A stretch of DNA of 64,000 nucleotides from Myxococcales bacterium (GCA_002716585.1 PBBL01000083.1:31698-95697); one strand, 5' to 3'; counted from the stretch's first letter, positions 44,124 to 54,593 are shown. Numbers and translations: made by a program. Notes: generated from the sequence alone by a model not told the origin.

Positions 44124-44939
44124 TCAAGGCGCCTCGGTGCCTTCTTTCGGGCTTGGGGGGAGGACCTTGTTGATCGCCTTCTGGCTGCCCTGGTTGCCGT
44201 CGTCGGCGGTCCCGGGGATGATCTGGCCGTCCTCGAACATCCCGTCGCCCTCCGGCAGCGGCGGGACCTCGCCGAGGCGCCGCCCGCACGGGATCGCTCC
44301 CTGGCGGAACACCCGCCACTTCTCCTGATCCTCATTGACCTTCGACCAGCCCCGCGTGTACCGCTCCTGAGGGGACTTCTCCGCCTCCTTGGCGTCCTCT
44401 CTGGCGGTCCCGGCGGCCTCGCGCGCCATGTCGATGACGATCGTGTTGAGCGCCCGATCCATGTCCTTGAGGAAGGCGGTGATGTGCTTGATGTAGCGCA
44501 CGATGTCGCCGGTGACGTTGGGATCCTTGGTGATGATGATCGCGGCGCGTCGCCGCTCGTGCTGGTAGGTCGCGAGGTGCGCCTGGAGGATCTTGCGGCC
44601 GTTCTGGATCGCGTCGGGGTCGTCGCTGCTCGCCAGCTCCTTGAGGGCGAGGCGGTGCTCTCGCCAGTCGGCCGCGGTCGCGTCGATCGCCTCGATGAGG
44701 CCGCGGCAGGCTGGATCGTTGCTCTTCTCGAAGGACACCCGCTTGACCTCCGTCATGTCGGGCTTGGGGCGGAAGAAGAAGGTGGAGTAGTTCCAGAACA
44801 GCGCGAACAGGCCGATGCTCACGGCCACCATCGACACGAAGACGGCGGTCCACTTGGCGCGGTTGCGGAACTCGGTCTCGCGCACCGAGGCGATCACCTC
44901 GGCGAGCTCCTGATCGGGGGGGCTGTTGTCGTCCGTCAT
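44124..44939 (-). CDS. Single-pass membrane protein of unknown function (271 aa)
   Basis: ATG at 44939 with GGGAA upstream. One membrane helix at about residues 30-52 (WTAVFVSMVAVSIGLFALFW), preceded by an acidic cytosolic N-terminus. The long extracytoplasmic part is charged and helical, with DMDRALNTIVIDMAREAAGT. Two cysteines (NDPACRGL, AIPCGRRL) could pair. I recognise no family. It has a strong minus-strand promoter centred on a palindrome at 44999-45018 shared with the divergent gene. Confidence 0.72.
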   Translation of the reverse strand: MTDDNSPPDQELAEVIASVRETEFRNRAKWTAVFVSMVAVSIGLFALFWNYSTFFFRPKPDMTEVKRVSFEKSNDPACRGLIEAIDATAADWREHRLALKELASSDDPDAIQNGRKILQAHLATYQHERRRAAIIITKDPNVTGDIVRYIKHITAFLKDMDRALNTIVIDMAREAAGTAREDAKEAEKSPQERYTRGWSKVNEDQEKWRVFRQGAIPCGRRLGEVPPLPEGDGMFEDGQIIPGTADDGNQGSQKAINKVLPPSPKEGTEAP

Positions 44940-44998
44940 GCTGATTCCCGGTGTGTCCTCGTGGCGCTGGCTCTCGAACACCATCGCTCCAACGCGTC

Positions 44999-45018
44999 AG
45001 GGCATGATATCATGCCCT
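44999..45018. promoter_or_regulatory. 20-bp perfect palindrome with -10 boxes on both strands
   Basis: AGGGCATGAT and its exact reverse complement abut, without spacer. Each strand contains TATCAT, a good -10. On the minus strand GTGACC lies 16 bases upstream of it, giving a promoter for the membrane protein at 44939. It sits between divergent genes and could be an operator for both. Confidence 0.5.
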
Positions 45019-45058
45019 TTGATGCGGTCACGGTCCAGGACGAGTGAGGAGACCATTC

Positions 45059-45355
45059 ATGACGCCACCCACCTTCCGATGGGACATCCGCGCGGATCGA
45101 CGCAGCGTGGACTTTGAACACCTCCAGGCGGAGCTGCGCGAGCTGGGCGAGACGCTTTCGGGGCTGGAGGTCGAGCTGCTCAGCCACGAGCGCTTCCTCG
45201 CGCTCCCCGACGAGGGGGCCTATCGGGACTGGGGGCCGGTGGCGGTCGCCACCGCGGCCGACCCCAGGATCCTGGAGGCGCTGGCCGAGGAGCTGATCCT
45301 GGAGTTCGGGTTCCAGATCGACATGTACAAGCCGGAGGAGGAGCGCGATGGGTAG
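45059..45355 (+). CDS. Small protein of unknown function (98 aa)
   Basis: ATG 45059 with GAGGAG seven bases upstream. It is acidic, with an alpha/beta pattern (FEHLQAELRELGETLSGLEVELLSHERF, ILEALAEELILEFGFQIDMY) and no signal or membrane helix. The next gene begins eight bases before its stop, so they are co-translated. I do not recognise a family. Its link with a GFA protein might point to a small regulatory or redox partner, but that is only context. Confidence 0.7.
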   Translation: MTPPTFRWDIRADRRSVDFEHLQAELRELGETLSGLEVELLSHERFLALPDEGAYRDWGPVAVATAADPRILEALAEELILEFGFQIDMYKPEEERDG

Positions 45356-45734
45356 GGTGTGGGAGGGCGGTTGCCACTGCGGCGCCGTTCGGTTCCGGGT
45401 TGACGCCTCCGAGGTGACCGAGCTGCTCGACTGCAACTGCTCGATGTGCGCCATGAAGGGCTTCCTGCACCTGATCGTGCCCGGGGAGCGCTTCACGCTG
45501 CTCTCGGGCGCCGAGGCGCTGAGCACCTACACCTTCAACACGAAGCAGGCGAAGCACCACTTCTGCTCGACATGCGGGATCACCTCGTTCTACGTGCCGC
45601 GCTCCCACCCGGACGGGTTCTCGGTCAACGCCCGTTGCCTGGATCGGGGGATCCCCGCCGCGCTGCCCGTTGTCCCCTTCGATGGGCAGCGGTGGGAGGA
45701 GAGCGTCGACGCGATCGCGGGCTACGACCCGTGA
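45348..45734 (+). CDS. GFA/CENP-V-type zinc protein
   Basis: 128 residues. It matches the glutathione-dependent formaldehyde-activating (GFA) family in fold: GGCHCGAVRF (structural zinc), DCNCSMC (catalytic zinc), FNTKQAKHHFCSTCG and FYVPRSHPD. Members typically carry two zinc ions and a beta-tent fold. Few have proven activity; the formaldehyde role is established only for some. The gene overlaps the preceding small gene by eight bases. The downstream 300 bases are gene-free. Confidence 0.9.
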   Translation: MGRVWEGGCHCGAVRFRVDASEVTELLDCNCSMCAMKGFLHLIVPGERFTLLSGAEALSTYTFNTKQAKHHFCSTCGITSFYVPRSHPDGFSVNARCLDRGIPAALPVVPFDGQRWEESVDAIAGYDP

Positions 45735-46035
45735 CCGGGCGAGGCGAGGCGGGAGAGGGACGCCCTGTGGCGGGGGGCGCCTTGAAGGCACGCGCTGAGG
45801 ACGATCCAGGCGACGGTCAGGCTTTGCAAACGGCGCTCAGATTGTGACAGAATGGGTCGGCTGCAGTACCCTGGGTGTTGGGGTGTGTCTCTCAAGCGAC
45901 GTTGTTCAACCAGCGCAAGCTGCGTGGCGACGCGTGCACACACCCGGTGAGAGCGAAGGCTGGTTTCGGGTCGGGCGCGTTCGGCGCTCTGCACCCCAAT
46001 CGCGGAGGAGAAGCGGTTTGAGAGGAGCACAGGTG
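45735..46035 (+). other. Gene-free leader of the VWA-FHA gene
   Basis: No supported gene. A weak promoter may be TTGTGA at 45842-45847 with TACCCT 19 bases later (45867-45872), leaving a leader of about 160 bases before the ATG at 46036. I saw no clear riboswitch fold. Confidence 0.3.
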
Positions 46036-47553
46036 ATGCATAGGACAACGCGGGGCGCCCTGGCCCTCCTGGGGGTCGTGCTCGGGTTGATGCTGACGGT
46101 CGAAGCCGCAGCGGCGCCGACCCTGCGAATCCTCCACACGAAGGTGAGTGAGGCGGATTACGAGATCTACTTCTCGCTCCAGGACGCCAACAACCAGCCC
46201 ATCCAGGATCTCGATGGCAAGACCGTTGAGCTGATCGACACCAAGAACGACGAGCAGGTGTCCGTCGACGAGCCCAGCGTCAAGCTGCTGCACGAGTCCG
46301 ACCGGCCCGCGATGGTGCTGTTCATCGTGGCCAACTACCGTGCCTTCAACGACGGCAACGCCAACGCGTTCACCGCCGTCAGCGGGTGCCTCGACCGCGA
46401 AGACGCCAGCAAGCGCACCGGCGACACCTTCGCGGTCATGCACTACGGCGAGAACTCCAACCTCGTCCCCGCGTCGAGCGTCAACTCGCTCAAGGCCCAG
46501 CTCGAAGACATCCCCGAGGGCAACGAGACGATCCCCAAGCTGTTCAGCGCGCTGGACACCGCGATCGTCCAGTTCGACCGCAAGGATCCCCAGGCCAACG
46601 CCCGCCGCTACATGGTCATCATCAGCGACGGCCACGGCGAGTGGGAGGGCGCCGAGCAGCGCAACCAGCGCGCCCAGAAGAAGATCGACCGCCTCGTCCC
46701 CAAGCTCAAGGAGAAGGGGATCACCCCGATCATCATCGGCTTCAGCCCCACCGGCAACCTCGGCCGCAACGCCCTCGCCCAGCTCAGCAACCTCGCCGAG
46801 CAGGGCGGCGGGACCTACCGCCCGGCGGTGGACGCCATCGAGGTCTCCTCGGCGGTCGATGACGCCTGCAACGCCATCTACAACTCCTACGTCTACCAGT
46901 TCAAGACCGGCGACTTTGAGCCCAAGACCGCCTACAACGTCAAGCTCAAGGCCAACTACCAGGGCGAGGCCGTCGAGAGCGCCCCCGCCAAGCTCGTCAC
47001 CCCCGAAATCCTGCCCGAGAGCAGCGGCGGCTGGCTCTGGTGGCTCATGGTCATCTTCGGCGGCGGAATCGCCTTGATGATCCTGATCGGCATCCTCGTT
47101 GTCATCGGCCGCATGTTCACCGGCGGCGGCCAGCAGCAACAGCAGCCCGAGCCCATGCCCGTCCCCGCGCAGCTCTACCCCGCGCCTGGCCCGGCCCCCG
47201 GCCCGGTCGCCCCCGTGCCTCCGCCTCGCCCGGTCTTCGACGACCGGCCGCCGCCCCGCTTCTATGGCAAGTTCACCGGGCTCAACGGCGACTACACCGA
47301 TCGCAAGCTCTACATCGTGGACGAGACCACCACCATCGGCTCCGCCGACGGCAACTCCATCAACATCCAACACGGCACCATCTCCAAGAAGCACGCCGGG
47401 ATCCGCATCAAGGACGGCAACCGCTTCGAGATGCACGACTTCGGCTCCACCAACGGCGTCTTCATCAACGGCAAGCGGATCACCAAGCAGTTCCTCAAGG
47501 ACGGCGACCGCGTTCAGTTCGGCAAGCTGGAGTTCATCTTCACCCTCCAGTGA
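46036..47553 (+). CDS. Membrane protein with periplasmic VWA-like and C-terminal FHA domain
   Basis: 505 residues from the ATG at 46036. A signal peptide (ALALLGVVLGLMLTVEAAAA) is followed by a von Willebrand A-like domain (about 35-310). Its MIDAS motif is lost: the DxSxS position reads VLFIVANYRAF, though IISDGHGEW is kept. A membrane helix follows (about 327-355, WWLMVIFGGGIALMIL), then a Gln/Pro-rich linker and a C-terminal FHA domain (GSADGNSINI, ISKKHAGIRI, DFGSTNGVFINGKRI). FHA domains bind phosphothreonine, so it could relay a periplasmic signal to the Ser/Thr kinases of this region. Confidence 0.85.
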   Translation: MHRTTRGALALLGVVLGLMLTVEAAAAPTLRILHTKVSEADYEIYFSLQDANNQPIQDLDGKTVELIDTKNDEQVSVDEPSVKLLHESDRPAMVLFIVANYRAFNDGNANAFTAVSGCLDREDASKRTGDTFAVMHYGENSNLVPASSVNSLKAQLEDIPEGNETIPKLFSALDTAIVQFDRKDPQANARRYMVIISDGHGEWEGAEQRNQRAQKKIDRLVPKLKEKGITPIIIGFSPTGNLGRNALAQLSNLAEQGGGTYRPAVDAIEVSSAVDDACNAIYNSYVYQFKTGDFEPKTAYNVKLKANYQGEAVESAPAKLVTPEILPESSGGWLWWLMVIFGGGIALMILIGILVVIGRMFTGGGQQQQQPEPMPVPAQLYPAPGPAPGPVAPVPPPRPVFDDRPPPRFYGKFTGLNGDYTDRKLYIVDETTTIGSADGNSINIQHGTISKKHAGIRIKDGNRFEMHDFGSTNGVFINGKRITKQFLKDGDRVQFGKLEFIFTLQ

Positions 47554-47630
47554 GGCTCTCCTCCCCACCCGCCGCGTCCCTCTCTCATCTCCCCCAACCC
47601 ACGACACCTCAACCGCCTTTCTACTGGACG

Positions 47631-47648
47631 ACCCCCAGGTCTGGGGGT
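47631..47648 (+). terminator. GC-rich hairpin after the VWA-FHA gene
   Basis: ACCCCCAG (47631-47638), two bases, CTGGGGGT (47641-47648). It lies about 80 bases after the stop and may separate this transcript from the next gene. No T run is present. Confidence 0.4.
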
Positions 47649-47736
47649 AGTGTGCAGCGCTGAATATCGGTGCTCCGCGGTGGATGTAGGTGCTTCACCG
47701 GGCGACGCGCCGCCCTGAGATACTTGTGAGGTGACC

Positions 47737-48888
47737 ATGTTCACGCAGCTCAAAGAGCAATGGCAGAAGCTGCCCAGGAAGGTCCGCACCGCCATCAGCG
47801 TGACCCTGAAGCTGGCGCTGACGATCGCCGCCTTCTACGTCCTGTTCACGCACCCCGTCCAGGCCGGCGAGGGCGAGAAGGTCGCGATCTACGAAGCGAT
47901 CGTGACCTACCTGCCTCAGATCGAGGCGCGGCAGTTCTGGTTCTGGTGCATACTCGCGGGGCTCATCAAGCTGGTCGGGGTGGGGTTCTCAGCCTGGGGC
48001 TGGCACCTGCTGCTCAAGGGGCAGAACATCGTCTACCCCTTCTGGCGGCAGATCATGACCACCTGGCTGATCGGCCGCTTCATCGGCACCTTCCTGCCCT
48101 CCACCATCGGCCTCGACGGCTACACCCTCTACGACGCCGGGCGCTACAGCAATGAGTGGGAGCGGGTGACGGTCGCCAAGGCGCTTGAGAAGTTCATCGG
48201 GGTCACCGGCCTGTTTCTGTGCATGCTGGTGCTGCTCCCGTTCGGGGTCGGGATCTTCGGCGAGCGCGCCATGCTCATGGGCGGGATCGTCGGCGGCGTG
48301 GCGAGCATGATCGTGCTCGCCGTCTTCCTCGGCACCTTCCGCCCGGGGATCCTCCAGTTCTTCCTGCGGCTCCCGTTCCCCTTCCGCGATCGGATCGAGA
48401 CCCAGGTCAACCGCCTCGACAGCGCCGCGGGCGCCTACCGCGACAAGCCGCTCCTGCTGTGCATGGTGTTCTTCGCCAAGTTCGTGACGCACTTCACGAC
48501 CGCGGTCGTCTACGTCTTCACGGCGATGGCGGTTGGCGTGGTGGACGTGCAGTTCTTCGACGTCACCTTCGCCTCGTCCATCCAGATCCTGGGGACGCTC
48601 TTTTCGCCGACCATCGCCGGTGAGGGCGCCCGCGAGATGATCCAGGCCTACCTGCTGGCCGATCAGATGGGCGCGGTGCAGTCGATCCTGTCGGCGTCGC
48701 TCGGCTTCATCGCCGCCGAGGCGGCGACGATGTGGGGGGGCGTCTTCTGGCTGTTCCGCAACGCGCGGTACCGCCCGGCCTTCGCGCTGGTCGATGGGGT
48801 GCAGGTCGAGCACAACGCCGCGCCCCCCGAGGAGGACGACACCTCGGGCGACGGCGGCGACCTCGTGCCGCAGACCCACGCGGGCTGA
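47737..48888 (+). CDS. Flippase-like integral membrane protein (LPG synthase TM-region/UPF0104)
   Basis: About 383 residues with eight or more membrane helices. A GTG at 47731 and the ATG at 47737 are both possible. The family pattern is visible: LIKLVGVGFSAWGWHLLL, WLIGRFIGTFLPSTIGLDGY, ALEKFIGVTGLF, SPTIAGEGAREMIQAYLL, and the conserved Glu/Arg pair. Members move or modify lipid carriers (for example in cell-wall polymer or lysyl-PG pathways). The C-terminus is acidic (PPEEDDTSGDGGD). It converges on the broken dnaK with three bases between. The substrate is unknown. Confidence 0.86.
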   Translation: MFTQLKEQWQKLPRKVRTAISVTLKLALTIAAFYVLFTHPVQAGEGEKVAIYEAIVTYLPQIEARQFWFWCILAGLIKLVGVGFSAWGWHLLLKGQNIVYPFWRQIMTTWLIGRFIGTFLPSTIGLDGYTLYDAGRYSNEWERVTVAKALEKFIGVTGLFLCMLVLLPFGVGIFGERAMLMGGIVGGVASMIVLAVFLGTFRPGILQFFLRLPFPFRDRIETQVNRLDSAAGAYRDKPLLLCMVFFAKFVTHFTTAVVYVFTAMAVGVVDVQFFDVTFASSIQILGTLFSPTIAGEGAREMIQAYLLADQMGAVQSILSASLGFIAAEAATMWGGVFWLFRNARYRPAFALVDGVQVEHNAAPPEEDDTSGDGGDLVPQTHAG

Positions 48889-48891
48889 CCT

Positions 48892-50829
48892 CTACGCGGG
48901 CGCGTCCGCGCCGCTCGCCTCGTCCTCCTCGCTCTCCTCCGCTTCGACCCCTTCGCTCTCCGCCGCGTCTCCCTTCGCGTCCTCATCACCCTCATCCTGG
49001 CCCTGCTCGGCCTCCTCGCGCGCCTTTCGGGCGGCGGTGATGGTGTTGGACAGCTCGGTCATGGCGCGGGCGACCTTGTCGTTGGCCTCGTGCAGGGCGT
49101 CGAGCGACGCGTCGTCGTCCTTGAGGAGCGCCTCGGCGTCGGCCAGCTCGGCGCCCAGCGCGGCGCGCTCGGCGTCGGCGGGGATCTCCATGTCGCCGCG
49201 CAGCGCCCGGCGGGCGCCCATGATCATGCCGTCGAGGCGGTTGCGGGCTTCGATGGCGCGGCGCTGCTTCTTGTCGGCCTCGGCCTGCTCGGCGGCCTCC
49301 TCCAGGAGGCGGCGGATCTCTCCGTCGGAGAGGCCGCCGCTGGGCTGCACCGTGATCTCCTGCGCGCGCCCGGTCTTCTCCTCCTTGGCGCTGACGTTGA
49401 CGATCCCGTTGGCGTCGATGTCGAAGGTGACCTCGATCTTGGGCGTCGCGCGCGGGGCGGCGGGGATGTTGTCGAGGATGAAGCGCCCCAGCGAGATGTT
49501 GTCCTTGACGAACTCCCGCTCACCCTGGACGACGTGGATCTAGACCTGATCCTGGTTATCGACGGCGGTGGTGAAGGTCTTGGAGCGCTTGACCGGGATG
49601 GTCGTGTTGCGCTCGATGAGCGGGGCCATGATCCCGCCTCGGGTCTCGACGCCAAGGGTCAGCGAGGTGACGTCGAGGGTGATCAGGTCCTTGATCTCGC
49701 CGCTGAGCACCGCGGCCTGCACCGCGGCGCCGAGGGCGACCACCTCGTCCGGGTTGACCCGGTGCACCGGGGACTGCCCGAAGAAGTTCTCGACCGTGGT
49801 CTGCACGAGCGGGATCCGCGTGCTGCCGCCGACCAGGATCACCTCGTCGATGTCGGTGACCCGCTTGCCCGCGTCGGTCAGCGCCTGGCGGCACGGGGCG
49901 AGGGTCCGGTCGATGAGATCGACGATGAGGTACTCCAGCTTGGCGCGCGACATGCGGATGTTGAGGTGCTTCGGCCCGGAGGCGTCCGCGGTCAAGAACG
50001 GCAGGTTGATGTGGGTCTCCAGGGTGCTGGACAGCTCGATCTTGGCCTTCTCGGCGGCGTCCTTGAGCCGCTGCAGCGCCATCTTGTCCTCGGAGACGTC
50101 GACCTGGGTGTCGTTCTCGAACTCTTTGGCGAGGTAGTCGATGATCAGCTCATCGATGTTGTCGCCGCCGAGGTCGTTGTCGCCCGCGGTGGCGATCACC
50201 TCCACGACGCTGTCGCCGATGTCGAGGATGGAGATGTCGAAGGTGCCGCCGCCGAAGTCGAAGACCGCGACCACGCGGTCCTCGTTGGTGTCGTGGCCGT
50301 AGGCGAGGGCGGCGGCGGTGGGCTCGTTGATGAGGCGGCGGACGTTGAGCCCGGCGATGGCGCCCGCGTTCTTGGTCGCCACGCGCTGCACGTCGTTGAA
50401 GTACGCGGGCACCGTGATCACCGCCTCGGTGACCTCCTCGCCGAGGTACTTCTCGGCGGCGCGCTTGAGCTTCATGAGGATGCGGGCGCTGATCTCGGGC
50501 GGGGCGTAGCGGCGCGCGCCGATCTGGATCGCCGCGTCCTTGTTGTCGGCCTCGACGATGTCGTAGGGGTAGCGCCGCAGCTCATCCTCGACGTCGGCGA
50601 AGGCGCGCCCCATCAGCCGCTTGACCGAGTAGATCGTGTTGGTGGGGTTGGTGATCGCCTGCCGCCGCGCGACCTGGCCGACGAGGATGTTGTTGGCCTC
50701 GTCGATCGCGACCACCGAGGGGGTCGTCCGCGACCCCTCCTCGTTGGGGATCACGCGCGCCTCGCCGCCCTCCATGATGGCGACGACCGAGTTGGTGGTG
50801 CCGAGATCGATGCCGATGATGTGTCCCAT
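48892..50829 (-). pseudogene. dnaK: dnaK (Hsp70) interrupted by one in-frame TAG
   Basis: The frame is continuous for 646 codons except TAG at codon 430 (49542-49540). It starts at ATG 50829 with AGAGGA upstream. The N-terminal ATPase domain is intact ([33 protein letters not shown]). The stop falls just before IHVVQGERE, where Hsp70s usually have Glu (QVEIHV), so GAG to TAG is the simplest change. Everything after it is well conserved (substrate-binding domain, SLGRFILDNIP, lid helices). The product would be about 429 residues without a substrate-binding domain. It may be a recent lesion, a sequencing error, or read through. The tail ends DAPA, not EEVD-like. Confidence 0.85.
49540..49542 (-). 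other. In-frame amber codon in dnaK
   Basis: The TAG codon lies between GTC (Val) and ATC (Ile) of the coding strand, in CTAG context (TCTAGA). Reading frame is the same on both sides, so no frameshift is involved. Confidence 0.9.
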
Positions 50830-50876
50830 GAGACGGGTCCTCTGCTTTCGGTGGGGTGGTCGGGCTCTCGGTGGGG

Positions 50877-51158
50877 TCAGGCCGGCTCGGCGGCCTCCAG
50901 CGGCGGGGCGGCGCTCGCGCTCACGTAGGACGCGATGTAGCCCTCATCGACCAGGAGGAAGAACTTGTGGACGTGGTGGGCGTAGTGGCGCAGCGTGGGG
51001 AGCGGCATCTCCTGGTAGGGCTCGTGGCGGCAGTCGAGCACGTCGCTCCAGCCCCGCACCCGCTCCGGGAAGCTCACGTCGCCCTTGTCGCCCTGGATGG
51101 GGCCGAGCTGCTCACCTGTGTCCACATCAATGATGAAAAGGCTGCCTGAACCGGCCAT
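50877..51158 (-). CDS. Small protein of unknown function upstream of dnaK (93 aa)
   Basis: AGGAGG before the ATG at 51158. The sequence is a soluble small domain ([35 protein letters not shown]) with a Pro/Ala-rich end ([10 protein letters not shown]). It has no signal, membrane helix or known motif. It lies 47 bases upstream of dnaK on the same strand, behind a good promoter at 51242-51270, so both are probably one transcript. I do not recognise a family. A chaperone-related role is only a guess from position. Confidence 0.68.
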   Translation of the reverse strand: MAGSGSLFIIDVDTGEQLGPIQGDKGDVSFPERVRGWSDVLDCRHEPYQEMPLPTLRHYAHHVHKFFLLVDEGYIASYVSASAAPPLEAAEPA

Positions 51159-51241
51159 GGCCGCTCCTCCTGGTTGGCTGCGGTGTCAACCCCGACGTGC
51201 CCTCCTGTAGAGCCGCTCGGGCCACGCGTTGATGCACGAGG

Positions 51242-51270
51242 AGTATACGCACCTGCTCCGGGGGGTCCAG
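51242..51270 (-). promoter_or_regulatory. Promoter for the dnaK transcript
   Basis: On the minus strand TGGACC (51270-51265), 17 bases, TATACT (51247-51242). It is a sigma70-like pair about 85 bases before the ATG at 51158. No CIRCE-type inverted repeat was seen. Confidence 0.5.
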
Positions 51271-51292
51271 GGTCAGCGGAGGGTTCTGTCGC

Positions 51293-52219
51293 TCACGCCG
51301 TGGTGAGGATCCCCTTCTTGAGCAGCTCCTGCACGTCGGTCGCGGCGCGCAGGTCGGTCTGCTCGGAGGCGTCGATGAGCGCCTGGAGCGAGAGCGGCTC
51401 GGCCTCCTCGTCGAGCAGCGGTGCCAACACCTCGTGCTCACCCAGCCCGTCGTGTTCGGCGTCCGTGGCGAGCGTCAGCAGGGCGTCCAGGGCGGGGAGC
51501 TTCTCCAGCAGCAGCGGCAGCTCGTCCTTCTCCTGCACGGCGTTCAGCAGCAGGTTGCCGATCATCATGTCGTCGTGCCAGGGCTTGCGCTGGAACCTCG
51601 CCCAGGGGTGGAACATGAAGCGCCCGTTGTCCACGCGCATCGCGCGGTAGAGGGCCTTGGTCCCCTTGACGCCGGGGCCGGTCACCCAGACCAGGCTCCC
51701 CTTGTCGAACAGGAACTGGAACTTCGTCGCGTCGTCCCCGGTGACCTTGAGCAGCCCGGTCAGGCGGTTCTGCTGGGTCATGGTGAGGACGTCGGGCAGG
51801 CCGAAGCCCCGCAGATCGCCCTTGAGCCAGCTGCCGGTGCTCTTGAGCGACTTGCGGCGCAGCAGGCGGCGCAGCCGCCCCAGGAGGTCGGGCAGCTCAA
51901 ACGGCTCCGGCAGGTAGCTGTCGGCGCGCGGCTCGGACTGGAGGCGGTTGCCCTGCTCCGCGAGGAGGATGATCGGGGTGCTGACCATGAGCGGATCCGA
52001 GCGCATCTGGGCGATCATCTCCGGCCCGCTCATCCCGCTCAGCCACTCGGCGCTGATCACCGCGTCCGGGTAGAGGCGGAACGTGATGGAGAGCCCGTGC
52101 TCCGCGTCGGTCGCCTCGTAGACGTCGAACCCCTCCTGGCGAAGGGCCTCCGCCAGCGGCTCGCGCGTGTGCTGTTCACTGTCGACGATGAGGATGCGCT
52201 TTTGTGGTGAGGAGAACAT
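51293..52219 (-). CDS. Degenerate receiver domain fused to DUF4388 (PATAN)
   Basis: 308 residues from the ATG at 52219. Residues 8-125 have the receiver fold (RILIVDSEQ, DAVISAEWLSGMSGPEM, SYLPEPFELPDLL). The phosphoacceptor aspartate is Ala (VISAEW), one acidic-pocket Asp is Ser and the conserved lysine is Glu (PEPF), so phosphorylation is not expected. A DUF4388 domain follows (DLRGFGLPDVLTMTQQNRLTGLLKV, ... FLFDKGSLVW), then a C-terminal region with alternate helices. In myxobacteria such proteins act in gliding or gene control. Whatever replaces phosphorylation as the input is unknown. Confidence 0.88.
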   Translation of the reverse strand: MFSSPQKRILIVDSEQHTREPLAEALRQEGFDVYEATDAEHGLSITFRLYPDAVISAEWLSGMSGPEMIAQMRSDPLMVSTPIILLAEQGNRLQSEPRADSYLPEPFELPDLLGRLRRLLRRKSLKSTGSWLKGDLRGFGLPDVLTMTQQNRLTGLLKVTGDDATKFQFLFDKGSLVWVTGPGVKGTKALYRAMRVDNGRFMFHPWARFQRKPWHDDMMIGNLLLNAVQEKDELPLLLEKLPALDALLTLATDAEHDGLGEHEVLAPLLDEEAEPLSLQALIDASEQTDLRAATDVQELLKKGILTTA

Positions 52220-52327
52220 GACCGCCTCGGCGTGTGGATGGGATCCGTGACCCGGGTGATGGTAGTCCATACGGCGCCCGTGTCAACGCCCCGCGGGCCG
52301 GGAATCCCACCCGCCGGGGCGCGGTTT

Positions 52328-52993
52328 CTACAGGACGTTGACGCCCACGCCCAGAAACGTGGAGAAGAACAGGATGTTCCGGGTGTCGTCGAGGAGGATG
52401 TTGCTGTCGCGGCCCCAGTTGGCGTAGAGCGACAGGTCGAGGAAGAAGGTGTCGCTCAGGTCGAGGCGCGAGCCGATGTTGGCGTCGAACATCGGGAAGA
52501 TCTCGCGGCCCGGGGGGGCGTCGTCACCGTCGTCGCTGGCCGACATCTCGGTCCACGCGAAGCCGATCCCGATGTAGGGGTGCAGCGCGCCGGGGAGGTA
52601 CATCAGCGTCGCCAGGATGCCGACCTGGAACGCCTCCCCGTCGAACTCCAGCGTGGTGTCTCCGTAATCGAGCGACGCCTCGTAGGGGGTGACCGACTGA
52701 AAGTAGAAGACGGTCATCCCCAACGAGATGAACTCCCAGATGGTCCGATCCTTGAGCCCCTCAACGTCCTGGAAGTCCGAGAAGGTGTCCCACTTGAGCC
52801 CGAAGCCGAAGAAGGGGTCGATGCTCCCCGCGTCACCCGCGAAGGAGTGGACGGTGGCGCCTGCGACCAGCGAGTCGTGGTTGTGGCGGCGGTCCTCCGT
52901 GTCTTCGGCCGCGGCGGCCGTGGTGAGGGTGATGATCAGAAGCGTCAGGGTCGCCTGGAGCGGGGCGGCGAGTCGGGGGCGAGCGGTGTTCAT
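52328..52993 (-). CDS. Outer-membrane beta-barrel protein (221 aa)
   Basis: A signal peptide (LTLLIITLTTAAAA) precedes a barrel-like body with alternating strands (FGFGLKWDTF, AFQVGILATLMYL, YIGIGFAWTEM). It ends FLGVGVNVL, an aromatic/hydrophobic barrel terminus. No family is recognised. The ATG at 52993 gives a proper signal sequence; the frame is open further upstream. It is divergent from the Ser/Thr kinase at 53193. Confidence 0.75.
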   Translation of the reverse strand: MNTARPRLAAPLQATLTLLIITLTTAAAAEDTEDRRHNHDSLVAGATVHSFAGDAGSIDPFFGFGLKWDTFSDFQDVEGLKDRTIWEFISLGMTVFYFQSVTPYEASLDYGDTTLEFDGEAFQVGILATLMYLPGALHPYIGIGFAWTEMSASDDGDDAPPGREIFPMFDANIGSRLDLSDTFFLDLSLYANWGRDSNILLDDTRNILFFSTFLGVGVNVL

Positions 52994-53115
52994 GGGTCTT
53001 GGTTCGTGCCTCGGCTGGCGCGGATTGTCGGCGAATCCACTCGGAACCCTTGCGTCAGGGTCCGGTTGGGCGCAGTATGGGGCCAAGTTCGGCGACAGGT
53101 TCAGCGCAATCTGGG

Positions 53116-53144
53116 TTGAGTCCTGTTGTCTGGGGTGCTACACG
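53116..53144 (+). promoter_or_regulatory. Promoter for the Ser/Thr kinase gene
   Basis: TTGAGT 53116-53121, 17 bases, TACACG 53139-53144, about 50 bases before the ATG at 53193. Confidence 0.4.
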
Positions 53145-53192
53145 GTTCGCGTCGTGCGCCATGTAGAACAAATGCACACAATGGGCTGACCG

Positions 53193-54580
<1,388 letters not shown>

Positions 54581-54593
<13 letters not shown>

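Noticed and set aside
48892..49350. Separate gene for the C-terminal part of dnaK
   Set aside because: It is in the same frame as the N-terminal part with only one TAG between, and its possible GTG start lacks a ribosome binding site.
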